DNA of 64,000 nucleotides. It comes from Halobacterium noricense. Lineage in GTDB: Archaea > Halobacteriota > Halobacteria > Halobacteriales > Halobacteriaceae. The stretch is taken from assembly GCF_021233435.1 (NCBI RefSeq), contig NZ_CP089468.1:1736001-1800000 (forward strand), given 5' to 3'. A program made the translations under genes and the position numbers. Shown here piece after piece: positions 53,199 to 60,737 of this stretch (positions are counted from its first letter, which is position 1; the number at the start of each line of letters is the position of its first letter). The notes under the pieces are model-generated. The model was not told the DNA's origin. It was given only the letters and a program-made list of their open reading frames with translations, and made no database searches.

Positions 53199-53286
53199 CA
53201 ATACATCCGCCAGAGTGAGTAGATGGAGAATGGAGAATTACCTGATACAGAGACGGATATTTGAGAAAGCGTGGGAATGTACTAAG
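53199..53286 (+). promoter_or_regulatory. Duplicated promoter region, copy 2
   Basis: Counterpart of 52389-52470: CAATACATCCGCCAGAGTG, then GATATTTGAG...GAATGTACTAAG. The shared motif AATGTACTAAG ends 25 bases before the ATG at 53312, matching copy 1. Confidence 0.55.
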
Positions 53287-53311
53287 GTGAACCCGAGCGG
53301 AGGTGGTAGGT

Positions 53312-53503
53312 ATGGTAGAACATAAGGTACTCAAAGTTGAGGGGATGCGGAACGCCCTCGGTCGCGGCGACATCATGGGCGACCTTGAGGACGATCTCCA
53401 GCGCCTCGAAAAGAAGGGATGGGAAGTGGCTGAGGAGCTATCCGAAAAGAAAGGCGCAACGTGTGGTCTGATACTCAAGCGGGACGAAGACTATGAACCT
53501 TAG
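53312..53503 (+). CDS. Small DUF4177-like protein
   Basis: 63 residues: MVEHKVLKVEGMRNALGRGD then LEDDLQRLEKKGWEVAEELS and TCGLILKRDEDYEP. The pattern of a strand, a helix with KKGWE, and a closing strand is that of DUF4177 proteins. A good ribosome site (GGAGG) lies 10 bases before the ATG. Function unknown. Confidence 0.65.
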   Translation: MVEHKVLKVEGMRNALGRGDIMGDLEDDLQRLEKKGWEVAEELSEKKGATCGLILKRDEDYEP

Positions 53504-53525
53504 AGAACATTCGGTTGACCGTTGC

Positions 53526-53537
53526 ATGCCATCAACC
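53526..53537. repeat. Dispersed 12-mer ATGCCATCAACC (one of four)
   Basis: Exact copies are at 42705-42716 (minus), 50831-50842, 53526-53537 and 56034-56045. All are in non-coding gaps of the integrated element. The bases around them are not similar. Confidence 0.6.
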
Positions 53538-53630
53538 TCTATTTGATCCTGAAGATGAGAGGGATGTAGGTTAGTTCCGACACTAAGACCACTTCGAAGT
53601 TTGATGTTTTACCACTTGGCCTTAGAGATA

Positions 53631-54608
53631 CTACCACTTTTGTCTTTCATCGTAACAGAAGAAGTGAATTGCAAGCATTGAGTCCAATACGGTCACAAAT
53701 CCGTCCAAGAGTTCAGAAACATCGATGTCAGCAACAGAGTCTCCTGGGTCAACATGGATTATTTGGTTGTCTCTCACCTTTTTCAAGTTGTGGAGATTCT
53801 CATATAAATCGGGCTTTTCAGTCGGAAAGTGTTTTCCTGTGATCGTCTCTATACCAGATTTACACCGATCCTTCCACGTCCAGTGGTTGTTGAGAAAGTC
53901 TTCAATAGGGGTATCTGTCCAGCCGGTTGCGCGGAGTGTGCGAGATATTTCTCGACTCAGAAGGTTCTCAAACGACGAAAACAGTAATGAATACATCGCC
54001 AAACCGTGGCCTCGGTGATAGCTCGCCAAGGCTTCGTTAAGCAAGGTTACCCATGGTGGCTGGGGAACACCGTCTGAATGGGCGTGATAGTGATATGCGA
54101 TAGTCACTGTGGATGAATAGCTTTGGCGTTCAGATGTTACAAATCCAATTTTCGTGTCACTGGCTTGTACCAAGTCGACTACTACCGCGTCATCAACAAG
54201 TATCGGTCCAGGAAACCATTCAATCTCCTGTCCATCTAAATCAGAGATACCCAATCCAGCTTTCTGGTCGGTCTCACTGAGCAATTTCAAATCTATTTCC
54301 AAGTTTCCTCCCCCCAGCAATCCGACCTCTTCCGTTTTTCCAACATCCAACGATTTCGTTCCGACACTCGCAAATCCACCAATTTTCGATGGGCGTCCCG
54401 GGAGTTCATCCGTTGATGATTCGTTGAAATATTTTAGAAGTGCATCTTCGGGATGGATTTCATTACCGCAATTCGAACAGTAAAAATCCGACGCAAAAGA
54501 GGGATAATCGCTCTTATCGATTGCGTCTAAATCTCCTTTCCTGAATTGAGTATCACAATATGTACAAATGAGATTTGGCCAATCCATGGCCGGCACTGAG
54601 GTGCTCAT
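53631..54608 (-). CDS. Zinc-ribbon protein with HEPN-like C-terminal motif
   Basis: 325 residues, AT-rich coding. The N-terminus has a four-Cys ribbon (LICTYCDTQFRKGD; DFYCSNCGNEIHPEDA). A beta-rich middle follows. The C-terminal 130 residues are helical (LAMYSLLFSSFENLLSREIS; KPDLYENLHNLKKV), and R279-DNQII-H285 fits the Rx4-6H motif of HEPN ribonucleases. HEPN proteins often act as toxins or in antiviral defence; assignment here rests on motif and helical context only. It is the second gene of a minus-strand pair, 71 bases after the gene at 54680-55468. Confidence 0.6.
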   Translation of the reverse strand: MSTSVPAMDWPNLICTYCDTQFRKGDLDAIDKSDYPSFASDFYCSNCGNEIHPEDALLKYFNESSTDELPGRPSKIGGFASVGTKSLDVGKTEEVGLLGGGNLEIDLKLLSETDQKAGLGISDLDGQEIEWFPGPILVDDAVVVDLVQASDTKIGFVTSERQSYSSTVTIAYHYHAHSDGVPQPPWVTLLNEALASYHRGHGLAMYSLLFSSFENLLSREISRTLRATGWTDTPIEDFLNNHWTWKDRCKSGIETITGKHFPTEKPDLYENLHNLKKVRDNQIIHVDPGDSVADIDVSELLDGFVTVLDSMLAIHFFCYDERQKW

Positions 54609-54679
54609 AAAGGTTCCACTCGATGCACTTGTTTAATTCCCCTGTAGAAATCATATTAGCTGAGGTTTGTAAAAGATAG

Positions 54680-55468
54680 TTATAATATCATAGTAGTTGA
54701 TGTTCCAAAAATTTCATATCCTCCCTTCTCAAGTATGAAGAAGACCGCAATACCAAAATTCTCAAAGAAGAACTGTTGTTGCTCACGGATCCATCTCACG
54801 GGATTTTCTATAAAATTTTGCTCATTAGTCACTTGGGGCGTCTCAAGATCAGATTTTGTCTCACGGAAATTTCCTCTTAGAGTTTTAAATTCCTCAAACA
54901 ATACTGATTCTTCTTGAATATTTTCAACAAGTGTGAATATATTTTCTATAGGAGATATTTTGTTAGATTCTGATCTAAACGCACCACGTAAGGGCTCAAG
55001 AGCATAAATTACGACATGGTCTGAGTCTGAGACCTTTTTCATTTCGCTACAATCAAAACAGATTGAATTTTTCGCCAACTTCTGGTTTTGGTGGTATTCT
55101 GAATAATCATCGACGGTATGAAACCCAGGTGCTACATAGATGGACTTTCCTAAACCTTCCCCAAGGTCAACAAGTGTATTATGTTGGTTTTTTGAGTGAA
55201 TGTCAAATCGATAATACCCTTCATTAAACTCGTCCCATTCTTTCGCACGCCTGGTAGTCAACCACTCTGACCGTTTGTATTGCATAAATAATGGGATGAA
55301 TCGTATATCACCTTGGTTGAGGCCGATTACAACATCTGAGCCGATTTTAGCTTCATAATTTTGGGTAGGGTAATATGGAGTACCCACAATTTCTCGCCCC
55401 CAGCGGTTCTCGATTTCCCTCGTCAAGCCGTAAGTATACTGAAACTCACTGAACTCAGGATCCACCAT
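54680..55468 (-). CDS. Putative QxK nuclease-like protein
   Basis: 262 residues, very AT-rich. YYPTQNYEAKIGSDVVIGLN and FIPLFMQYKRSEWLTT give D45 and Q63-Y-K65, the D-(E/Q)xK core of PD-(D/E)XK nucleases in the QxK variant, preceded by an acidic helix (TREIENRW). Proteins with PTQ..E..GxD and lFxQyK segments occur as uncharacterised genes in accessory regions; this is from memory of the pattern. A Cys pair occurs in SICFDCSEMKK. It is the first gene of the pair with the HEPN-like gene. Codon use is unlike the host, so recent transfer is likely. Confidence 0.5.
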   Translation of the reverse strand: MVDPEFSEFQYTYGLTREIENRWGREIVGTPYYPTQNYEAKIGSDVVIGLNQGDIRFIPLFMQYKRSEWLTTRRAKEWDEFNEGYYRFDIHSKNQHNTLVDLGEGLGKSIYVAPGFHTVDDYSEYHQNQKLAKNSICFDCSEMKKVSDSDHVVIYALEPLRGAFRSESNKISPIENIFTLVENIQEESVLFEEFKTLRGNFRETKSDLETPQVTNEQNFIENPVRWIREQQQFFFENFGIAVFFILEKGGYEIFGTSTTMIL

Positions 55469-55529
55469 TTAGTCAGTGGATATACCCAACGAGATATAAA
55501 CTATATCCAATTATTCTAAACAGGGGGAT

Positions 55530-55970
55530 ATCGTTTGGGCCAGTTGCGTGGGTTGAGACGGATAGTGACGAGGGGATAGAGAAAGTATTTGATGAAACGA
55601 GCGACGAGAATATCTCACTGGCGGCGGATACTGATTCCGTCGAGCTTCAGGCTGACCTTGAGAACGACATCGAGATGCTGGAACGGTGGCGTGACGGAGC
55701 CCAGGCGTCAGTCGCGATGATGAGAAGCCCCATGCGCTCCGTGATACGCTTGAGGACATCGTTGAGACAGCATGGGAGGACGCTGAGGCGCGGCAAATAT
55801 CTGACGAGGATATCGAGGTGGCCTTCCGTCAAAACCGGAAGATGCTGTTGTTCTCCTACTACGAGGACACCGATGATTGGATTTACGAGTATCTGGAATC
55901 CATCGTCAGCCAGGACGAAGACTTGTCATGCTATGAGGGTCGTATTGCCCGGGGAATGGTTCCGGGCTAA
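55530..55970 (+). pseudogene. Truncated, frameshifted gene remnant
   Basis: Coding-like sequence without a start reads SFGPVAWVETDSDEGIEKVF, ADTDSVELQADLENDIEMLE and RWRDGAQASVA. Near 55718 it moves to another frame, DEKPHALRDTLEDIVETAWE then VAFRQNRKMLLFSYYEDTDD, and stops at 55970. It is acidic and higher in GC than the neighbouring genes. One lost base and a missing 5' end are needed to explain it. The original function is not recognised. The next 260 bases hold nothing but one 12-mer copy. Confidence 0.55.
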
Positions 55971-56232
55971 TGTCACAGGTGACGTTTGACACTTCGTCGT
56001 CTGGCTATTGATGTGGTTCAGAATAGGTTCGAAATGCCATCAACCGTTCCGTAGCGCCAAATGGTCATGCCGGAATTTCGGAGTTTCCGGTAGGACAACT
56101 GAGGGTATATTTGAACAGCTTAGATTGGGGGTTCTATTCTCGTGTGCGTACATAGGGGCTTGTGTATATGTACATACAGAATATAGCGTTACCTCAGATA
56201 TTTATGCGGTGACCTGATTTTTCCACTCCTGA

Positions 56233-56739
56233 ATGTCTACGTCTGTGAAGGTTCCTCCTCGTTTAGTTAGAACTGTGCACCGGATGGCCAGCGGTCGAAA
56301 CGAATCTTTTGAGGCACATGAAGGGTGGGATAATGACGCCAACAGGTGGGGTGTAGACCCGGAGGACCGCAATATAGTTGGACTCATGGGGGAGATGGCG
56401 TTCGCTATCTACGCTGATCTTGAGGTTGATACTGAGCTCGTTAAGTGGACGGATGAAGGCGTAGACTTCGAGGTCACGATTGAAGGCGATGAGCGGACAG
56501 TCGACGTGAAGACCAGTCAGAAGGACCCGTACGCACTATTTGTGAAGGAGTGGCGGGTAGACTCCGATTACTACGTGCTGGCTCATTTGGAGGATGAACG
56601 GACAGTCACCTTCCTGGGCGTAGCGACGAAAGAGATGGTGCTTGACGCGAACCGGAAGGAGTCGAAGTACGGGCACATGAATTATGAGTTGCCCGTATGG
56701 GCGATGAACTCTCTCCCAGAGAGTGACGATATTCTGTAG
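56233..56739 (+). CDS. PD-(D/E)XK-like small nuclease candidate
   Basis: 168 residues. NIVGLMGEMAFAIYADLEVD has E54, DEGVDFEVTIEGDE has D78, and RTVDVKTSQKDPYALFV has D91-V-K93. This matches a compact PD-(D/E)XK core (helix Glu, Asp, then DxK in place of ExK). Similar small proteins occur in phages and plasmids. It is the last gene before attR. DNA cleavage is inferred from motif order alone. Confidence 0.6.
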   Translation: MSTSVKVPPRLVRTVHRMASGRNESFEAHEGWDNDANRWGVDPEDRNIVGLMGEMAFAIYADLEVDTELVKWTDEGVDFEVTIEGDERTVDVKTSQKDPYALFVKEWRVDSDYYVLAHLEDERTVTFLGVATKEMVLDANRKESKYGHMNYELPVWAMNSLPESDDIL

Positions 56740-56811
56740 GCCTGTGACGTAGGTGATTATTTATACTATCCCCCTGAAATCGGGATGTTAGCACCGATAA
56801 AGTGGCAAGAA

Positions 56812-56850
56812 CCCCCGCTACATCGCTCTAACGATGGTTGAGTGGGGGTC
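56812..56850. terminator. Hairpin beside the right end of the element
   Basis: ACCCCC...GGGGGT with an inner CATCG/CGATG stem lies a few bases before attR. It could end transcription leaving the element or mark the recombination region; no T-run follows. Confidence 0.35.
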
Positions 56851-56853
56851 GGC

Positions 56854-56904
56854 CTTAGGACGCTATCCCGTAGGGGTCCGCCGGTTCAAATCCGGTCCCG
56901 CGCA
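56854..56904 (+). repeat. attR: right attachment repeat, 51 bp
   Basis: Identical to 40818-40868 over 51 bases, from the anticodon loop to the discriminator of tRNA-Leu(UAG). There is no 5' half before it, so it is not a working tRNA gene. Confidence 0.93.
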
Positions 56905-56974
56905 TGAGCGAACGAAGTGAGCGAAGAGCAGGACCGATTTGAACCCTGGAAGACGAGCGTAGCGAGTCTTCCTT

Positions 56975-57000
56975 CGGTTCAAATCCGGTCCCGCGCACCA
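56975..57000 (+). repeat. Third partial copy of the tRNA-Leu 3' end
   Basis: 23 bases CGGTTCAAATCCGGTCCCGC plus GCA repeat the T arm and acceptor end, here followed by CCA. Between attR and this copy, GGACCGATTTGAACCCTGG at 56931-56949 looks like an inverted T arm of another tRNA. The layout suggests earlier integrations at the same site. Confidence 0.7.
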
Positions 57001-57073
57001 ACGTTCCACTTTCACTACGGTTGGGTCGCCTTTTTGCAATAGCGAGTTCTGTATTCCGATAGAGCCTGAATCC

Positions 57074-57223
57074 ATGTCCACGGAATCTCAGTCCCTCGGT
57101 GTGTGCCCGGAGTGTGGTGCGGCCATCCCGTCGGGCGCGGTGCTCGTCGAGTACGAGCGGAACGGCCACCGGGTGGTGTACGCGGAGTGTCCGGACTGCG
57201 TGGAGCCAATCCACCCGAGTTAG
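57074..57223 (+). CDS. Small CPxCG-type zinc protein (DUF7837-like)
   Basis: 49 residues: LGVCPECGAAIPSGAVLVEY then AECPDCVEPIHPS. Two CPxC motifs form one zinc site. It resembles a widespread family of haloarchaeal proteins under 60 residues; the family number is from memory. Function unknown. It is the first host gene after the element. Confidence 0.72.
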   Translation: MSTESQSLGVCPECGAAIPSGAVLVEYERNGHRVVYAECPDCVEPIHPS

Positions 57224-57276
57224 TCGTTCTCACCCGCGGATAGCGGCACACGGCTTCTCCCTTCCGAACGCTTTTG

Positions 57277-57290
57277 ACTGAATAGTCAGT
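57277..57290. promoter_or_regulatory. Palindromic TetR operator candidate
   Basis: ACTGA and TCAGT flank ATAG in TTGACTGAATAGTCAGTAAG, 20 bases before the TetR start. Its position and symmetry suit autorepression of the TetR-MATE operon. Confidence 0.65.
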
Positions 57291-57309
57291 AAGGACTAGC
57301 AACACCAGT

Positions 57310-57906
57310 ATGGCGGCGCAACCGACCGACGAAATTCTGGACGCGACGTATCGCGCGCTCTGCGAGCACGGGTTCGCCGACCTCACCGTGCAGGACATCG
57401 CGGACAACTCCGAGAAGAGCAAGGCGACGATTCACTACCACTACGACAGCAAACAGGACCTCTTCGAAGCGTTCCTCGAGTATCTCTACGACGACTACAT
57501 CGACCACGTCGACGACGTGTCCGGCGAGACCCACCGGGAGCACCTGCTCGCGCTCGTGGAGTTCTCGCTGGCGGAGGGCGGCGACGTCCCCGGCATCGAC
57601 TTCCGGACGGCGATGCTCGAAATCAAGGCCCAAGCGCCCTACGACGGGGGGTTCCGGAAGCGCCTCACTGACTTCGACCAATACCTCACCGACCGCATCG
57701 AGACAGTCGTCGAAGCGGGCGTCGAGGCTGGCGAGTTCCGCGCTGACGTCGACCCCGAGACGACCGCGGAGTTCCTCGTGACGACCATCAAGGGCGCACA
57801 CACGCGCCGCGTCTCCGTGAACCACCCGCTCGACCGAATCCGGGAGACGCTCGCCGAGTACGTCGAGACCCGCCTCGTCGCCGACGGCGCAGAGGTGAGC
57901 GCCTGA
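57310..57906 (+). CDS. TetR-family transcriptional regulator
   Basis: 198 residues. The N-terminal HTH is ILDATYRALCEHGFADLTVQ, DIADNSEKSKATIHYHYDSK (recognition helix KATIHYHY). The helical C-terminal ligand domain ends with EFLVTTIKGAHTRRVSVNHP. It very likely represses the overlapping MATE exporter gene: its TGA shares a base with the MATE ATG, and a palindrome lies just upstream. Confidence 0.93.
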   Translation: MAAQPTDEILDATYRALCEHGFADLTVQDIADNSEKSKATIHYHYDSKQDLFEAFLEYLYDDYIDHVDDVSGETHREHLLALVEFSLAEGGDVPGIDFRTAMLEIKAQAPYDGGFRKRLTDFDQYLTDRIETVVEAGVEAGEFRADVDPETTAEFLVTTIKGAHTRRVSVNHPLDRIRETLAEYVETRLVADGAEVSA

Positions 57907-59330
57907 TGGGGCTCCGAAGCCGGCTCAACTCCGTTTTCAAGGGCCAGGAGGAGTTCGACCTGACCTCCGGGGACGTCGGGAAGCCGCTGTTCTTCCTCGC
58001 GCTCCCCATCGTCGTGACGAACCTCTTCCAGACGGCGTACAACCTCGCGGACACGTTCTGGCTGGGCCAGTACAGCACGGACGCGCTCGCCGCTATCAGC
58101 TTCGGGTTTCCGATGGTGTTCCTGCTCATCTCGCTGGGCATGGGGCTCTCCGTCGCGGGCAGCGTACTGGTCGCCCAGCACACGGGCGCTGGCGAGGACC
58201 GCGAGGCCGAGTACGCTGCCGGACAGACGGTGACATTCGCAGCTATCGCGTCCGCCGTGCTCGGCGGCATCGGCTACTTCTTCGTCGAGGACTTCCTGCG
58301 GCTGCTCGGCGCGTCCCAGGACGTGCTCCCGCTGGCGACCAGCTACATGGAGGTTATCGCACTCGGGCTGGCGTTCATGTTCGGCTTCTTCGTGTTCATC
58401 GCGCTGATGCGCGGGTACGGCGACACCATCACGCCGATGCTGGTGATGTTTGGGTCGGTCGTCCTCAACATCGTCATCGACCCGTTCCTCATCTTCGGCT
58501 GGTGGGTGTTCCCCGAGATGGGCATCCAGGGTGCCGCCATCGCGACGGTGTTCTCGCGCGCGCTGGCGATGGTCGTGGGCCTCGCCATCATGTTCGAAGG
58601 CTCGCGCGGCATCGAAATTCACCTCCGTGACATGGCACCGGACTTCGGCTACCTGCGCCGCCTGCTCCGCATCGGGCTGCCCGCCACTATCGAGGGGACG
58701 GGACGCGCGCTCTCGATGAACCTGCTGTTGGTCGTCGTCGCGCTGTTCTCCGACACCATCGTCGCGGCGTACGGCATCGGGACGCGCGTGTTCTCGGTCA
58801 TTTTCCTGCCCGCCATCGCGGTCGCGCGCGGCGTCGAGACGATGACCGGACAGAACATCGGTGCCGACAAACCCGACCGCGCAGAGGCGGCCGCCGGCAT
58901 CGCCGCGAAAATCCTATTCGGCGTGCTCACCGCGGCCGGCATCGTCACGTGGTTCACCGCGTCCGCAATCGCGGACGTGTTCACCACCGACCCCGCAGTC
59001 GTCTCGGTCACCACCGAGTTTCTGCGGTACGTCGCGCTGACGTTCGGGTGCATCGGCATCATGCGGGCGTACACCGGGAGCTTCCGCGGGGCCGGCAAGA
59101 CGCTCACCGCCGCCGCCATCTCCGTGCTGATGCTCGGCGTCATCCGGCTGCCGGTGGCGTGGTTCTCCGCGCAGTCCATCGGCGAAACCGGCATCTGGCT
59201 GGCGTTCGCCGTCTCGAACGTCATCGGCGCCACCATCGCCTACCTGTGGTATCGGCGCGGCACGTGGCGCGACGCCGACCTCACGGAGTCCGAGGCCGCG
59301 AGCCCGGACGCCGCCGCGACCGACGACTGA
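57906..59330 (+). CDS. MATE-family multidrug efflux transporter
   Basis: 474 residues with 12 predicted helices. MATE signatures: GKPLFFLALPIVVTNLFQTA, LADTFWLGQYSTDALAAISF, SLGMGLSVAGSVLVAQHTGA in the first half and RIGLPATIEGTGRALSMNLL, VARGVETMTGQNIGADKPDR in the second. MATE pumps expel cationic drugs in exchange for Na+ or H+. It is translationally coupled to the TetR gene. The charged C-terminal tail is haloarchaeal. Confidence 0.94.
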   Translation: MGLRSRLNSVFKGQEEFDLTSGDVGKPLFFLALPIVVTNLFQTAYNLADTFWLGQYSTDALAAISFGFPMVFLLISLGMGLSVAGSVLVAQHTGAGEDREAEYAAGQTVTFAAIASAVLGGIGYFFVEDFLRLLGASQDVLPLATSYMEVIALGLAFMFGFFVFIALMRGYGDTITPMLVMFGSVVLNIVIDPFLIFGWWVFPEMGIQGAAIATVFSRALAMVVGLAIMFEGSRGIEIHLRDMAPDFGYLRRLLRIGLPATIEGTGRALSMNLLLVVVALFSDTIVAAYGIGTRVFSVIFLPAIAVARGVETMTGQNIGADKPDRAEAAAGIAAKILFGVLTAAGIVTWFTASAIADVFTTDPAVVSVTTEFLRYVALTFGCIGIMRAYTGSFRGAGKTLTAAAISVLMLGVIRLPVAWFSAQSIGETGIWLAFAVSNVIGATIAYLWYRRGTWRDADLTESEAASPDAAATDD

Positions 59331-59336
59331 CCGCTG

Positions 59337-59702
59337 TCACGTCTCGACGAGCAGGCGGTCGTACTCCGGCGGGAATTGGGAGGTGATGCCGCGGAACTCT
59401 ACCTCCGGGAGGACGTCGCTGAGACCGCCGAGGACGGCTTCCACGTAGTCCCAGGCGTCGTCCTCGTCGGCGTTGGCTTCTTCGGCGACGAACGCGACGA
59501 ACGCGACGAACTCGTCGACCGACAGCGACGTCGGGCCGTCAGCCTCCGTGCGGAGTATCCAGTTGGCGGGGTCGCCGGCGAGGTGGTCGGCGATGTCTTC
59601 GGCTTCGCCGCGGGCGATGCGCGCGTGGCGGCGAAGCCGCCACGTTTTGCGGCGGTCGGTGCAGCCGACCGCCCACTCGACGAACCCCGGTAACGCAAGC
59701 AC
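59337..59702 (-). CDS. DUF2267-like protein
   Basis: About 121 residues from a GTG giving LALPGFVEWAVGCTDRRKTW. RGEAEDIADHLAGDPANWIL and DAWDYVEAVLGGLSDVLPEV with FRGITSQFPPEYDRLLVE match the style of DUF2267, helical proteins of unknown function. A longer in-frame start runs into GC-rich repeat-like sequence and is not used. It converges on the MATE gene. Confidence 0.6.
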   Translation of the reverse strand: MLALPGFVEWAVGCTDRRKTWRLRRHARIARGEAEDIADHLAGDPANWILRTEADGPTSLSVDEFVAFVAFVAEEANADEDDAWDYVEAVLGGLSDVLPEVEFRGITSQFPPEYDRLLVET

Positions 59703-59923
59703 GTGAGCGACCACCGGGAGCGAACGCGCGCAGCGAGCCGCGGGAGTGTCGTGAGTGCAACGAACGAGACCACGGGAGACGAGCACTGCGAGTCTCCCGA
59801 CGGTCGAGACTGCCGAGGGCTTTCAAAACGCAACGTCGTCTCCGCTACTTTCGTCTGCTTATCTGAACACTGCCGGCCGGTGGGCGCTAACCTTTTTGCG
59901 CGTGGGGCAGCTTCCTCCAGTAA
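59703..59923. other. GC-rich palindromic intergenic sequence and promoter
   Basis: It holds short inverted repeats (GGGAGACGAG...CTCGT-like and GGGAGAC/GTCTCCC at 59777-59800) resembling the haloarchaeal palindromic repeat style, then CTAACCTTTTTGCG near 59888, a likely promoter or T-run for dacZ. No gene was found. Confidence 0.45.
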
Positions 59924-60736
59924 ATGGCCAGGCCACCGGAACTCCTCGAGGACGTGCTCGACGGCATCGACGCGTTGCTCGTGTTCTCGCCGAGCGGTGC
60001 GTACTACGACCGCGTGAAGGACGTCGAGGGAGCGGACGTGGTGGTCGTCGCCACGGAGAACTCCGTCAGCGCGGAGACGTTCGTGGAGTTGCCGCTGGCG
60101 TTCGACGACGTCAAAGAGCGCATCCGGTTCGGCATCGAAGGCGCGCTGTCGGAGGGGGCCGTCGCGGACGGCGACGAACTCGGCTGTGCAGCGCCGCTGT
60201 TCGGCGACGACATCGACATGATCGCGCGCACGAAAGTCGACGAGTCCCGCCACTCCGGCATCTACGACCTGTTCGCGAACTCGCGGGCCGAACCCGGCGT
60301 CATCCGGGACGTCTTCGAGGTCGCCATCGAACTCGGGCAGAAGGGCCAGAAGGGCAAGCCCGTCGGCGCGCTGTTCGTCGTTGGGGACGCCGGGAAGGTG
60401 ATGAACAATTCCCGGCCGCTCTCGTACAACCCCTTCGAGAAGAGCCACGTCCACGTCGGCGACCCCATCGTGAACGTGATGCTCAAGGAGTTCTCCCGGC
60501 TGGACGGCGCGTTCGTCATCAGCGACTCGGGGAAGATCGTCTCCGCGTACCGCTACCTCGAACCCAGCGCGGAGGGCACGGACATCCCGAAGGGCCTGGG
60601 TGCGCGCCACATGGCCGCGGGCGCAATCACGCGGGACACGACTGCCGTCGCCATCGTGCTCTCGGAGTCCGACGGCCTCGTGCGGGCGTTCAAGAGCGGC
60701 GAACTTGTCCTCGAACTCGACCCCGAGGAGTACTGA
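59924..60736 (+). CDS. dacZ: Diadenylate cyclase DacZ (c-di-AMP synthase)
   Basis: 270 residues. The N-terminal half is the archaeal DacZ-specific domain. The DAC domain shows VGALFVVGDAGKVMNNSRPL, KEFSRLDGAFVISDSGKIVS (DGA motif near 196) and GLGARHMAAGAITRDTTAVA (RHM in place of the bacterial RHR, near 226), then IVLSESDGLVRAF. DacZ makes c-di-AMP, essential in Haloferax and tied to osmotic control. The mechanosensitive channel gene starts two bases after its stop, which fits that role. Confidence 0.93.
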   Translation: MARPPELLEDVLDGIDALLVFSPSGAYYDRVKDVEGADVVVVATENSVSAETFVELPLAFDDVKERIRFGIEGALSEGAVADGDELGCAAPLFGDDIDMIARTKVDESRHSGIYDLFANSRAEPGVIRDVFEVAIELGQKGQKGKPVGALFVVGDAGKVMNNSRPLSYNPFEKSHVHVGDPIVNVMLKEFSRLDGAFVISDSGKIVSAYRYLEPSAEGTDIPKGLGARHMAAGAITRDTTAVAIVLSESDGLVRAFKSGELVLELDPEEY

Positions 60737-60737
60737 C

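Larger units (their letters stand above)
40818..56904. mobile_element. Integrated element in tRNA-Leu, about 16 kb
   Basis: The ends are the two 51-bp direct repeats of the tRNA 3' half. A tyrosine recombinase gene begins 50 bases inside the left end and reads inward. Base composition inside is clearly more AT-rich than on both sides, especially 42393-42560, 47200-51000 and 53500-56850. Contents: integrase, nuclease-like genes, a PadR-type regulator, an IS4-family insertion, a Cys-cluster ATPase, a zinc/SWIM operon, a HEPN-like/nuclease-like pair and several frameshifted genes. No capsid, portal, terminase, ParA or Orc1/Cdc6 gene was recognised. The integrase gene is intact rather than split by integration. 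Confidence 0.92.

Noticed and set aside
40818-56904. Element interpreted as a provirus
   Set aside because: No capsid, portal, terminase, tail or lysis gene could be recognised, so only a non-viral integrative element is supported.
56855-57214. 119-residue minus-strand frame over the tRNA fragments
   Set aside because: It translates tRNA pieces (repeated PDLNRR-type strings), a known artefact of antisense tRNA sequence.
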